Made by a program: the position numbers and the translations under genes
Notes under the pieces: model-generated
What the model was told of the DNA's origin: nothing
What the model saw: the letters and a program-made list of their open reading frames with translations, nothing else
Databases searched by the model: none
Assembly: GCF_003333305.1 (NCBI RefSeq)
Contig: NZ_QOLD01000097.1
Span: forward strand, 1 to 55,648
From: Candidatus Colwellia aromaticivorans
GTDB lineage: Bacteria > Pseudomonadota > Gammaproteobacteria > Enterobacterales > Alteromonadaceae
Direction: 5' to 3'
DNA: 55,648 bases
Shown here: in pieces, positions 37,595-46,313 of the stretch
How positions within the stretch are numbered: the stretch's first letter is position 1
Layout: each line of letters begins with the position of its first letter

Positions 37595-39940
37595 ATGCGT
37601 TTTCATTTTATATTATTGATTCAATTATCTAAAAATATTCCAAGCAAATTTTTTCTACCACTATTTATCTTATTTTTTTCAACTATGATCAGGGCGGAAG
37701 AAGAGAAAAAATTGAACGTATTAGATGGTGATAGTCAAATTGAAATTATTGAAGTTACCGCTCAAAAACGGGTAGAGAACATTCAAAAAGTGCCAATTTC
37801 GATTGCAAGTTTTAGCAGCGAACGTATTGAAAGAATGGCCTTACGGCAGCTTAATGAAGTCGCGGAATTTATACCAAACCTAAAAATGAGTCAAACCAAT
37901 GATTTCTCATCAAGTATTATTATTCGTGGCGTTGGTTCACACAGCCGTAATATTGGCTTTGATGCAAGGGTAGGCCTCTATCTAGATGGTGTTTATGTAG
38001 GGCAGTCACCAGCACATAATCAAGATTTATTAGATCTTGAGCGTATTGAAATACTACGTGGGCCACAAGGAACATTATTCGGTAAAAATAATGTAGCTGG
38101 CTCAATTAACCTTATTACCAAAAAACCAGAAGATGAATTTAGTGGCAATGTTGGAATATCAGTTGGCAATTATGATTTAAGGCAGTATAGCGCTATTTTA
38201 AATGCACCGATCAGTGATGGTTTAGCAGCAAAATTTAGTGTTAACCAATATCAAAGAGATGGTTTTGTTGAAAATATTGCAACAGGAAGTTCATTAAATG
38301 AACAAGACAGTTATTCTTATAGAGGGCAGATTAGTGCCAAGCTATCTGACTCCATTGAAATAAACTTTTCCATTGATAGTTTAAAATCAGATCGTTTATC
38401 GTTTGATGGTGAGCCAATCACCAATACATTAGGTACTTTGAAAAATACAGAATCACCAGAGCAGAATAAAGTGAGCTTTGATATTGACCCCCAAGAAGAG
38501 CGTGAAATCAGTGGAGAGTCAATTACGGTCGATTGGAATATTGATAATGACTTTATCGTCAAATCTATTACAGGGCATAGAGATTCAACTATTAAATTTA
38601 AGAATGATTTTGACTTTTCAGCACAATCTGTTGCCTTTTTAGATTATGTTGATGATTACAGCCAATGGAGTCAGGAGTTACAACTTATCTCTCCTGAAAG
38701 TGATTTTCAATACGTTGCAGGAATATATTATTTTCAGCAAGATGCTTTTACCAAGCGTTTACCTAATGTAGGTGATGAAACATTGTCTTTATTTACTGGC
38801 GTACCACGTAGTGATTTTGAATACGGCGCATCATTATCTGATCCAGAATCAATTTTTATGCTAGCGGCATTCCATCCTGGTATTCTTAGTACTATTGGTA
38901 ATGTTGATACTACAAGTTATTCAATGTTTTTTAATAGTAACTATCAATTTAATAATGATATTAGGCTCGATCTAGGCTTTCGATATTCTACAGAACAAAA
39001 GTCAGTAGATTGGACAATCTCAAGTATTGATCCTCAAACAAACATTCCCGTTATTCCAATATTCGAATTAGCAAATGGCCAAGTGATAGATAAACGAACT
39101 GATCATGATTTTTCGCCGTTAATCTCTTTAAATTATCAAGTTAATCACGATGTAAATGCTTATATTAAATACTCCACAGGTTATAAAAGTGGTGGTTATA
39201 ATGTTGATTTTTTAACTCAAGCTCAACTTGATGCCGGTATTGAATTTGACAAAGAAACAGTCGCTAGCTACGAAATGGGTCTAAAGGGTGACTTATTTGA
39301 TCACCAAATGAGATTTAGCAGTGCAATTTTTTATGCTAAATACGATGATTATCAAATTAACCAGCTGGTTAATCTTACTGCAGGAACTACCGCGTTAAGT
39401 ATTCGTAATGCAGCAAAGGTAAAAAGCTATGGTGCAGAACTAGAGTTAACTTATCAATTAACTGATTACTTAGTATTAAACGCAGCCGCTGGCTTACTTG
39501 AGGCTAAATTTGATGAGTTTCCAGCTGGTGGTAGTAATGGAGAAGATCTTTCTGGAACATCATTACCGGGAGTTTCAGACTTTACCGTTAACCTAAGTGT
39601 TCAATATTACTATCCTATACCCGTCGCAAATTCACAGTTGTCAGTATCACTGAGTTACAATTATCAAGATGATTATAATACCGATCTTGACGGTCAAACA
39701 ACAGTGACACTGGCTGATGGTGAAATACTCGGTATTGGGCATGTTGATGGTTTTGGTATTATCAATGGTGCTATCAGTTTAGAGCAGTTAGATAATGGTA
39801 TCAGCCTTCATTTATGGGTACGAAACCTAACGGATGAAGATAGTGCAACAATACTAGGTGAAAAAAGTTTTTTTGGCACTCGAAGAAACATCTACGTTAA
39901 CCCACGTACATACGGATTAACAGTCAAATATTACTTTTAG
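37595..39940 (+). CDS. TonB-dependent outer-membrane receptor
   Basis: A 781-aa receptor. A long signal sequence ends near FFSTMIRA (residue 34), the TonB box lies in IEIIEVTAQKR (about 51-61), the plug domain (65-175) contains IIIRGVGS and LRGPQGTLFGKNNVAGSIN, and a 22-strand barrel fills the rest and ends with the aromatic residue expected (TVKYYF). It belongs to the broad class typical of Sphingomonadales and Alteromonadales with the VTAQKRVENIQKVPISI opening. No substrate-specific neighbour is present; the efflux operon and prenyltransferase upstream may be unrelated. A carbohydrate, lipid or siderophore ligand is possible. Confidence 0.92.
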   Translation: MRFHFILLIQLSKNIPSKFFLPLFILFFSTMIRAEEEKKLNVLDGDSQIEIIEVTAQKRVENIQKVPISIASFSSERIERMALRQLNEVAEFIPNLKMSQTNDFSSSIIIRGVGSHSRNIGFDARVGLYLDGVYVGQSPAHNQDLLDLERIEILRGPQGTLFGKNNVAGSINLITKKPEDEFSGNVGISVGNYDLRQYSAILNAPISDGLAAKFSVNQYQRDGFVENIATGSSLNEQDSYSYRGQISAKLSDSIEINFSIDSLKSDRLSFDGEPITNTLGTLKNTESPEQNKVSFDIDPQEEREISGESITVDWNIDNDFIVKSITGHRDSTIKFKNDFDFSAQSVAFLDYVDDYSQWSQELQLISPESDFQYVAGIYYFQQDAFTKRLPNVGDETLSLFTGVPRSDFEYGASLSDPESIFMLAAFHPGILSTIGNVDTTSYSMFFNSNYQFNNDIRLDLGFRYSTEQKSVDWTISSIDPQTNIPVIPIFELANGQVIDKRTDHDFSPLISLNYQVNHDVNAYIKYSTGYKSGGYNVDFLTQAQLDAGIEFDKETVASYEMGLKGDLFDHQMRFSSAIFYAKYDDYQINQLVNLTAGTTALSIRNAAKVKSYGAELELTYQLTDYLVLNAAAGLLEAKFDEFPAGGSNGEDLSGTSLPGVSDFTVNLSVQYYYPIPVANSQLSVSLSYNYQDDYNTDLDGQTTVTLADGEILGIGHVDGFGIINGAISLEQLDNGISLHLWVRNLTDEDSATILGEKSFFGTRRNIYVNPRTYGLTVKYYF

Positions 39941-40241
39941 ATAATGGTTCCAGTTAAGCAACAATAAGATAGAAAAACCTTGTGAATAGGTAGACCAATT
40001 AACAATATTCTTACAACCAACATTTTAAGTTAAACAGGCGAATGTGCAAATCATGCTCACTTGGATTCATTTTTCAATTAAATGAAAGCGAAATACTTTT
40101 GTGTTAATGTGTTTAAAATTAATACGGAGTTGAGTGGAATATTTGTTTATATCTCGCTAACTTTAGCTAACGAATTTTAGCTTCATAGCAAGGCGTTATT
40201 GTCACGCATAATATGGAATAATAATCAAAACTAGGAAAGTT
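39941..40241. other. Intergenic gap before the crotonase gene
   Basis: A 301-bp AT-rich gap. A short direct repeat GCTAAC occurs twice near 40155-40172. No gene or clear terminator is seen; it likely contains the crotonase promoter. Confidence 0.4.
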
Positions 40242-41054
40242 ATGACTCAAAGTAATGAAAATCAGCCTTATGTATTAGCAAGCATCAAAAACCATGTTCT
40301 TTGGTTGTCTATGAATCGTCCGAAACAAAGAAACCCGTTATCTTCTACTATGTTAAGGGCTTTACATGAACATATAAATGAAGTGAATACAAATGATGAT
40401 GTTCGCGTAATTGTTATAACAGGCGAAGGTGGTGTTTTTTCTGCAGGTCATGATTTAAAAGAAATGTCAGGAAGAAAAGAGAACTGCGAGCCTGATAATG
40501 CTAAACGAATCAAAACTGTTTTAGATGACTGTACGAAACTAATGATGTCACTCATTAAATCTCCTAAAGCAGTCATTGCTTGTGTGCAAGGCACGGCAAG
40601 TGCGGCGGGCTGCCAACTGGTATCTATGTGTGATTTAGCTATTACTCAAGAACAGGCTGAATTTTGTGCGCCGGGCGTTAATATCGGTACATTTTGTACC
40701 ACTCCACTTGTAGGTATAGGCCGTAACATGCACCGTAAGCATGCGATGGAGATAGCATTAACAGGTGATATGTTTTCTGCAGAAGATGCCATGCGTTTCG
40801 GATTGGTGAATAAGGTTGTAAAAATAGAATACTTAAAAGATGAAACCGAAAAGTTAGCAAATAGAATTGCACAAAAATCCGCTGTTGGTATTCATTCAGG
40901 TAAGCTTGCTTTCTATCAGCAAATTGATGAATCTATCGAAAACGCATACATTTCAGCAAGTCATGCTATGTTGCAAGCTATGTTGTCTGATGAATGTGAA
41001 GAAGGCGTGAGCGCATTTTTTGATAAAAGAGCACCACAATGGAAAGGACTTTAA
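40242..41054 (+). CDS. ECHDC3-like crotonase-superfamily protein
   Basis: A 270-aa crotonase fold protein. The CoA-binding loop is FSAGHDLKEM, and the oxyanion-hole segment is GTASAAGCQLVSMCDLAI. The two catalytic glutamates of enoyl-CoA hydratase are absent: the first falls on Gln in GCQLV and the second on Gly in APGVNIG. These replacements, the FCTTP segment and the overall pattern match the ECHDC3 subgroup (mitochondrial homologue in animals), whose reaction is not established. It is thus unlikely to be a classical hydratase. The next gene begins one base after its stop, so they form an operon with a CoA-binding partner. Confidence 0.85.
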   Translation: MTQSNENQPYVLASIKNHVLWLSMNRPKQRNPLSSTMLRALHEHINEVNTNDDVRVIVITGEGGVFSAGHDLKEMSGRKENCEPDNAKRIKTVLDDCTKLMMSLIKSPKAVIACVQGTASAAGCQLVSMCDLAITQEQAEFCAPGVNIGTFCTTPLVGIGRNMHRKHAMEIALTGDMFSAEDAMRFGLVNKVVKIEYLKDETEKLANRIAQKSAVGIHSGKLAFYQQIDESIENAYISASHAMLQAMLSDECEEGVSAFFDKRAPQWKGL

Positions 41055-41055
41055 T

Positions 41056-41487
41056 GTGAGCACTGAGCTTATTTATGATCTTGAAGATCAAAAAGTCATT
41101 GAAACTTTAAAAAATGTCAGAACTATTGCTTTAATAGGGGCTAGTTCAAAACCAGATCGTGCTAGTTATAAAGTGATGGCTTTCCTAATAAACAGGGGCT
41201 ATCAAGTTTTCCCTGTCAACCCTCTCCTTGAGGGAACAACAATAATGAACCGTGAGGTTTATAGTTGTATAAGCGACATACCATCATCTATCGATATGCT
41301 TGACGTGTTTCGCCAGTCTAAGTATTTGTACGATATAGTTGTTGAGGCTAAACAAGCTAATATTACCTATGTATGGACACAACTAGGGGTAATTGACGTA
41401 AAGGCTGAATTATTGGCGTTAGAAAGTGATATCACAATGATTGTAAACCGCTGTCCTGCTATAGAAATGCCTAGATTAAATCTTTAG
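41056..41487 (+). CDS. CoA-binding domain protein (YccU-like)
   Basis: A 143-aa Rossmann-fold protein of the CoA_binding_2 family (PF13380). The nucleotide-binding strand-loop is TIALIGASSKPDRASY, followed by GYQVFPVNP and a terminal MIVNRCPAIEMPRL with the conserved Cys. The frame opens earlier (TTG 41020, inside the upstream gene), but GTG 41056 right after the crotonase stop gives the normal N-terminus. It is co-transcribed with the crotonase gene, which also binds CoA esters; a shared role is plausible. Confidence 0.85.
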   Translation: MSTELIYDLEDQKVIETLKNVRTIALIGASSKPDRASYKVMAFLINRGYQVFPVNPLLEGTTIMNREVYSCISDIPSSIDMLDVFRQSKYLYDIVVEAKQANITYVWTQLGVIDVKAELLALESDITMIVNRCPAIEMPRLNL

Positions 41488-41534
41488 GTGAAAACGGATT
41501 AATCAAAGGTTAACGTTGAAGTTTAGAAATAAAG

Positions 41535-41566
41535 AAATCTGGAGAGTTCCATACTCCCCAGATTTT
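41535..41566. terminator. Bidirectional terminator between convergent genes
   Basis: AAATCTGG and GAGT pair with ACTC and CCAGATTT, with one mismatched pair between. A and T tracts on each side serve the plus-strand CoA-binding gene and the minus-strand cluster alike. Confidence 0.7.
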
Positions 41567-41587
41567 GCGCACAGTAGAGCGCTTGTT

Positions 41588-42508
41588 TTATTGCTCGTCA
41601 GGTTTTAAATAAGCAATATCATCTTCATCATCAGCATGAAAGTCATAACCACCCTCAAAATCTTCATTCAATTCATTGGCAACAGTGATAGGAAGTTCTA
41701 ATATTTCTGGGATAAAAATAGAGATATTAACTTGTTGATCAATAATTCCCTTTAACTCATTGAAATCTAATAAACCTGTTTCTTGCAGATACTCTTTAGT
41801 TAATAGCGGTAGTTGCTGGGTGAAGTGTTTGATACTACTGTCCACTTTAACAAGCAGCGCCGCTTTATCCGTGCTAGTAAGATAAGTGTTCAACTGTTGA
41901 TATAATGTATTGGTAAACATTTTTTTGTCACAATCAATGAGCAGCAATGCAATAGCAGTATTTAGAAACTTTTGTAATTCAAATATTAACACGTCTTCAT
42001 CAGTATCAATAAGTAGGGCGTTAGCACAATAGTTTGCGGCAATACTTTTATAAACGGTTAAAAGCATGGCACTTTGATAGCCTTCACTCACTAATGTCGC
42101 GTGCATAAGCCTTATATCAGAGGTATCATTAATGGCCAACGCATAACTACTGAGCGAGACCTCTTCAAAATATGAAGGAGATATTTTTTTTAATTGAGCA
42201 TACTTTGCCCAACCGGCTCTAAAGCAATAAACGATACCTTGAGTTTTTAGTAATTCTTTTGCTTTATCTGTATCGTTATCGCACAGTTCTAATAGACCTA
42301 AATTACTCATTCCCAGAACAATTTCACAGCCTTTGTTTATTTGATCAGCATAAATAATCGACAAGTTATCAGAGGCTATTCTCAATGACATATCGGATAA
42401 TTGTTGCTTAGTTTTATGCATGAATTCTGGCGTAAAATAGCCTTCACTTTCGCCATCTTTTAAGATTAAAAGGAGAAATGGTTGATTTCTTAACGCTGCA
42501 ATTTTCAT
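41588..42508 (-). CDS. Unrecognised acidic protein (last gene of J-domain cluster)
   Basis: A 306-aa soluble protein without signal peptide or membrane helix. I do not recognise the family. It begins with a compact alpha/beta stretch (ALRNQPFLLLILKDG) and continues helical. It ends in a very acidic tail (EDFEGGYDFHADDEDD). It is the last of four minus-strand genes and starts 41 bp after the previous stop; the gap contains a 12-bp repeat with three TTAGG-like ribosome-binding motifs. The tail style is shared with the other proteins of the cluster. Confidence 0.7.
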   Translation of the reverse strand: MKIAALRNQPFLLLILKDGESEGYFTPEFMHKTKQQLSDMSLRIASDNLSIIYADQINKGCEIVLGMSNLGLLELCDNDTDKAKELLKTQGIVYCFRAGWAKYAQLKKISPSYFEEVSLSSYALAINDTSDIRLMHATLVSEGYQSAMLLTVYKSIAANYCANALLIDTDEDVLIFELQKFLNTAIALLLIDCDKKMFTNTLYQQLNTYLTSTDKAALLVKVDSSIKHFTQQLPLLTKEYLQETGLLDFNELKGIIDQQVNISIFIPEILELPITVANELNEDFEGGYDFHADDEDDIAYLKPDEQ

Positions 42509-42522
42509 TGATGAATCCTAAT

Positions 42523-42548
42523 AAATTACCTAACAAATTACCTAACAA
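42523..42548. repeat. Tandem 12-bp repeat carrying ribosome-binding-like motifs
   Basis: AAATTACCTAAC occurs twice in a row plus a partial third. Read on the minus strand this gives repeated TTAGGT upstream of the proper TTAGGA site for the 306-aa gene. It could alter translation initiation but may be simple slippage. Confidence 0.6.
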
Positions 42549-42549
42549 A

Positions 42550-43197
42550 TTAAAGTGGCGCGAACATATCGTCGGTATCCATTTCAACAGCAGTTACTCT
42601 TTGTTTATTGGCATTTTGTTTTAAAGCGTTTTCGATATTGTCGAGTGTGCCATTCGTACTTACGGTCATTACTTCACGATAAGCTTCTTCGCTTAGCGTT
42701 TTTATTTTCATTAACAATTCTTCAATGCTGCCAGACGTTTGTTCTTCGTCTTCTTCTAATTCCGAAAAATCGTGACCAATAAACGGTAAAGATAAATATA
42801 AAAGGCCAAAATCATCTTCAACAATGGCAGTTAATACTTCCAATTGTTTTTCTTCATCATCAGAAGAGAGGAAAATTTGTGTTAATAAACTGTGTGCTTC
42901 AGTTTGTGCACAAAACACGTGATCTTCATCCATATTTTGCCAATAGGATGGTTCAACGTTTAATAGCTGCTTAATTGATTCAGCGTCCATTAACCATGTT
43001 GCAATAGAAGGAATAGTCGCGTCGTGCTCTCTAACAATTTTAGCAACGGTTAAGATATCCATTTCGGTTAACACTGCAAGCATAGTCTCATCACCTTGCT
43101 CAGAAGCAATGTTTTCTAATGAGGTTCCTGCGCGTCTACCGCTATGTTGTGCTTGTTCAATAATGTCGGTAGCAAGAATTAATGCATTTTTTGTCAA
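42550..43197 (-). CDS. Unrecognised acidic helical protein of the J-domain cluster
   Basis: A 215-aa soluble protein rich in Glu, Asp and Leu and predicted mostly helical. I do not recognise it. Notable segments are SGRRAGTSLENIASEQGDE near the start, a central acidic patch (ELEEDEEQ), and a short C-terminal MFAPL preceded by acidic residues. It has no cysteine cluster and no catalytic motif I can name. It lies between two other unknown acidic proteins on the same strand, 141 bp after one and 41 bp before the other. Confidence 0.7.
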   Translation of the reverse strand: MTKNALILATDIIEQAQHSGRRAGTSLENIASEQGDETMLAVLTEMDILTVAKIVREHDATIPSIATWLMDAESIKQLLNVEPSYWQNMDEDHVFCAQTEAHSLLTQIFLSSDDEEKQLEVLTAIVEDDFGLLYLSLPFIGHDFSELEEDEEQTSGSIEELLMKIKTLSEEAYREVMTVSTNGTLDNIENALKQNANKQRVTAVEMDTDDMFAPL

Positions 43198-43283
43198 GGT
43201 GATTCCTTAAAGCTTATATATTTTTTAAATAGATTCATTAAGTAAATATCTTAATGAGACTTCTTAATTGGTTACGTTTATAC

Positions 43284-43320
43284 CCGTTCCAGCTGAACCA
43301 TGCATCTTCAAGTGGAACGG
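43284..43320. promoter_or_regulatory. Hairpin between two genes of the J-domain cluster
   Basis: CCGTTCCA pairs with TGGAACGG across 21 bases that themselves contain CTGAA/TTCAAG. It lies in the 141-bp gap inside the cluster. With no T tract it is not a good terminator; it could stabilise or attenuate the transcript, or be a dispersed palindrome. Confidence 0.4.
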
Positions 43321-43338
43321 CTATAGGTTTTATAAAGC

Positions 43339-43815
43339 CTAGTAGTTCTCATCATAGTCATTATATTCGTATTCATTTGAGTTATAGCTATCGAGCTGTT
43401 CATGTTCATCTTCTTCAGCTTTTAACGGGGTAGCATCGTAGCCATTATAAAAATGAATGAGTAAAATGGCGGTTTTTAAATCCTGTTCTGTATGGGTCAT
43501 TATTTCTGTTATGCAGGCTCTAGCATCAGCGTGCACTCCCACCAAAGGTTTTATTTCGTCCCAAGTAGGCTCTGCTGTCAGTTCTACTTTTGCTAGGTTT
43601 TTGCTATCAATTCTCACCTTGGTTGATATTGCCATTGCGAGTTGATCTACCATGCCATTAAATAACAAAGGCATTTGTTTTAATTGTTCGAATAAATTAG
43701 ATAAATAATTTGATAATAAATCAGGATTTTCAGGATCAGTTAATGAAATCATATTCTCTAAATAGAGAGAAAAATCATCGGTTAAATAATCAGGTAAGCT
43801 TGTTTCGGGTTGCAT
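43339..43815 (-). CDS. Unrecognised acidic protein of the J-domain cluster
   Basis: A 158-aa soluble protein, helical in its first 125 residues and ending in a Tyr/Asn/Asp/Glu-rich tail (SNEYEYNDYDENY). No known family is evident to me. It begins 81 bp after the stop of the J-domain gene on the same strand. The disordered acidic tail recalls client- or chaperone-interacting tails, but that is a guess. Confidence 0.68.
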   Translation of the reverse strand: MQPETSLPDYLTDDFSLYLENMISLTDPENPDLLSNYLSNLFEQLKQMPLLFNGMVDQLAMAISTKVRIDSKNLAKVELTAEPTWDEIKPLVGVHADARACITEIMTHTEQDLKTAILLIHFYNGYDATPLKAEEDEHEQLDSYNSNEYEYNDYDENY

Positions 43816-43896
43816 TCATTGTGTCCTAATGAAAAATCTAACAAAAAGTTTAATGGAGAGTCTAGCAAAAGTCTAATTTAGCGTTTCATTCAAAGC

Positions 43897-44157
43897 TTAG
43901 TTTAAAGCACTTTGCCAAAAAGAATCAGCAATTTCTCGGGGATCAGTAATGACGGTATAGTTGCTTTTTAAGTATAATGAACGCTTTTTTGGATCAGAAA
44001 TAACATCATAAGCCTGTTGAATTAATTGAAATTTTTCTAATGCCTCAGTACTGTCATTTCTATCAGGGTGATATTTGTTAGCGAGTTTACGATAGGCTTT
44101 TTTAATATCGAGAGTCGTCGATACTCTACTTACACCTAACTGTTCAAAATAATCCAT
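43897..44157 (-). CDS. Minimal J-domain (DnaJ-like) protein
   Basis: An 86-aa protein that is almost only a J-domain: helix I YFEQLGV, helix [18 protein letters not shown] with the HPD motif at 30-32, helix [25 protein letters not shown]. It lacks the Gly/Phe region, zinc fingers and substrate domain of DnaJ. It would stimulate a DnaK ATPase for a specific task, with the substrate contact supplied elsewhere. It is the first gene of the four-gene minus-strand cluster. Confidence 0.88.
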   Translation of the reverse strand: MDYFEQLGVSRVSTTLDIKKAYRKLANKYHPDRNDSTEALEKFQLIQQAYDVISDPKKRSLYLKSNYTVITDPREIADSFWQSALN

Positions 44158-44284
44158 TAACTTTACTTACCTTTTGCTAGACAACTTATATCAAATAAGA
44201 TGACTGTTGACATGATTGACGCAATTCTACCTACGAAATGACATTATTTACATCATTATGTTTGCTTATTTGTTTGACGAGTTT

Positions 44285-44598
44285 AGGGTCTGTTGATCTT
44301 TCGCGGTTAAATTTTGTTCGAGATAAAAGCGTTTTAATCGCGGCGAGTAGTATGTAGCCTAATCATTCTAAGCAAATACTACTCAACAATGAGTAAAACG
44401 CTTTTAGCCGAATCCATCGGACAGCATTTTTTTGTCATTTTTACGGCGTTATCACCTTTTTATGTGACGCTACATGGATGTAGTTTATAAGACAATGCAG
44501 GAGCATATTGTCCTGAACAACCACATGACAAAGGCTCTGCCTTGTATAAATACCCAACAAGTTGCTGCAAAAACAATCTCGAAAGATCAACAGCCCCT
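44285..44598. mobile_element. MITE-like element with 19-bp terminal inverted repeats
   Basis: Left end AGGGTCTGTTGATCTTTCG (44285-44303) and right end 44580-44598 are inverted repeats with one mismatch; the element is 314 bp. Inside, AAAGCGTTTTA and GAGTAGTAT pair with ATACTACTC and TAAAACGCTTTT to give a long hairpin (about 44326-44405). The segment 44466-44524 matches, inverted, positions 1242-1299 of the first element. It contains no gene. It has inserted between the J-domain cluster and the mltF relic. Confidence 0.75.
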
Positions 44599-44688
44599 AA
44601 TGTAAAAATGGGTAATCAAATTTTGGGGTAACTTATTTCTGCAAAAGAGCATGATATTTTGAGTGTTAGTGTTAAGTTAGCTCTTTTT

Positions 44689-45115
44689 TTATCGACTTGT
44701 TGATTCCACGTAAGCTAAATAGCGTTGATGAATATCATAGACATATTTTACCGGCTCACTGCCACGGACGTAGCCAAATCGTGCATGTTGATAATAATGT
44801 TTTTTTGCAACAATAGCATAGCGCTTTCAACGTTATGAAACCACTTGTCATCTCTTAATCCAAGTTGCCTAGCAAGTCGTTGAGCATCTTTTACATGACC
44901 AAAACCAGCATTGTAGGATGCTAAAGAAAACAAAACCTGTTCTTGAATAGGTAAGGAACTTGAAAAACGATCTCGGGTTCAATCTAAATACCTTACACCA
45001 GCAATAATTGATTGCTCAGGATCGTTTAAATTTGTAATACCTAATTCTTTTCCTGTTCTTGGTAAAACTTGCATTAAGCCTAATGCACCAGCATAAGATA
45101 TTCAACGATTAATGA
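44689..45115 (-). pseudogene. mltF: Lytic murein transglycosylase F (MltF-like), 3' relic
   Basis: The minus strand reads YAGALGLMQVLPRTGKELGI, DPEQSIIAGVRYLD, a stop, then LFSLASYNAGFGHVKDAQ and, after a frameshift near 44800, FGYVRGSEPVKYVYDIHQRY ending at 44689. This is the C-terminal SLT domain of MltF with its GLMQ and AxYNAG motifs. The solute-binding half and the catalytic Glu segment are missing, so the gene is dead. Confidence 0.8.
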
Positions 45116-45487
45116 GAAGGGCAACATGCCTCCTATTACACTCAAATAACTTGCTTAGGCTACTTTTTTGCTACCAGTAAATAGCGTTTATTTTTTAATA
45201 TACACAGATAAGCGTAGTACTCTCTTATCGTTAATGCGAGTGATTTCCATTCTTTGTAGTGCATAGTTTATTTAGCCACCTAACTGGAGGTGTTATTATA
45301 CTAAGTAATACGACAGAAATTATTCAGTAGACAATATAGAGCAAAATGTTTGAGGCTTATGACCGCAATGTCGGATAAAACGACAGATGGATAGGTAGTA
45401 TTGAGGACAAAGAATACTATTTCTATTGCTCAATTCACCGATATTCCTTAATATGTTGGTAACAAACATAATCAAGGAATAATAATA
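45116..45487. other. Upstream region of the HU gene
   Basis: About 370 bp without a gene. It must contain the HU promoter; the start is served by AAGGAA seven bases before the ATG. No other element was recognised. Confidence 0.4.
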
Positions 45488-45763
45488 ATGAACAAAAGTG
45501 AATTGATAGAGAAAATCGCCGAAGGCGCAGACATTACAAAAGCTTCTGCTGGTCGTGCCTTAGATAGTTTAATTGGCTCTATAACAACCGAACTTGCTAA
45601 TGGTGGTGATGTTGCATTAGTTGGTTTTGGTACTTACAAAGTAAATGACCGTGCTGCTCGTACTGGTCGTAATCCTCAAACAGGTGCAGAGATCCAAATT
45701 TCTGCGGCAAAAGTACCTGCTTTTAAAGCTGGGAAAGCATTAAAAGATGCTGTTAACGGTTAG
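45488..45763 (+). CDS. hup: Histone-like DNA-binding protein HU
   Basis: A 91-aa nucleoid protein that binds and bends DNA as a dimer. The N-terminal helices open with [19 protein letters not shown], the beta-arm carries [12 protein letters not shown] with the intercalating Pro, and [15 protein letters not shown] closes it. The full family length is present. HU rather than IHF is indicated by the arm sequence and lack of IHF-specific tails; alpha versus beta subunit is not decidable. It is a single gene with its own terminator 120 bp downstream. Confidence 0.95.
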   Translation: MNKSELIEKIAEGADITKASAGRALDSLIGSITTELANGGDVALVGFGTYKVNDRAARTGRNPQTGAEIQISAAKVPAFKAGKALKDAVNG

Positions 45764-45883
45764 TCATTTCAGGTCACAATTGCCTCTTAATACAGAGCGT
45801 AAATTTGTGACCTACTACCTATATATCTTCATAATCTAACCCTTTGTGATCCTTTATAACTTCACTTGTCTGAGCGCACAGGC

Positions 45884-45920
45884 GAAGTTAGATATAACTC
45901 ACTTCTAACTTCTTTTTTAT
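45884..45920 (+). terminator. Likely HU terminator
   Basis: GAAGTTAG pairs with CTAACTTC over a 13-base loop and is followed by TTTTTTATT. Upstream, AGGTCACAA (45771-45779) and TTGTGACCT (45805-45813) form another long-loop hairpin just after the stop. Confidence 0.6.
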
Positions 45921-46002
45921 TCAAATTAAAGTATGAGACCAATGGCATTTTGACCATGAAAAAGCTGCCATACTTAATAGTCCCTATCAAAGGAGAGCTA
46001 TC

Positions 46003-46247
46003 ATGTATCAAATAATTCCTTATATTCCAAAACCAAGCTGGAATAAAGATAAACTTGTTGGACAAAAGTTACTGCTAAAGCTTGAAGAAATATGCTCAAT
46101 TCGTACAAGGTTGGATATTAGTAATAATTTCCGCGAGCTAACTATGTTCAATTTGGCACTCGACTGTAAACTTCGAGCATGCGACTTTCTAAAATAGAAA
46201 GTCAGAGATATAGCTCACGGAACAACAGTGCAGTCGCGAGCAATATG
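46003..46247 (+). pseudogene. Tyrosine recombinase/integrase, N-terminal relic
   Basis: With a perfect AAAGGAG site before the ATG, the frame gives a lysine-rich start, then RTRLDISNNFRELTMFNLALDCKLR and ACDFLK, a TAG at 46195, and in the same frame KVRDIAHGTTVQSRA. This is the N-terminal half of the short phage-type integrase family (RxRLxL...RELALFNLAIDSKLRGCDLVxLKVRDV). Everything after about 46247, including the catalytic Arg/His/Tyr region, is gone. Confidence 0.75.
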
Positions 46248-46313
46248 CACACCGTCACCTTTTAACGACAAGGTATTAATCATTGGCGATACAATACCCC
46301 CGTATCATTGTGG

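Noticed and set aside
40242..41054. Calling the crotonase a classical enoyl-CoA hydratase
   Set aside because: Both catalytic glutamates are replaced (Gln, Gly) and the pattern fits the ECHDC3 subgroup better.
45862..46065. 67-aa minus-strand frame downstream of HU
   Set aside because: It overlaps the HU terminator hairpin and the integrase relic start and has no features.
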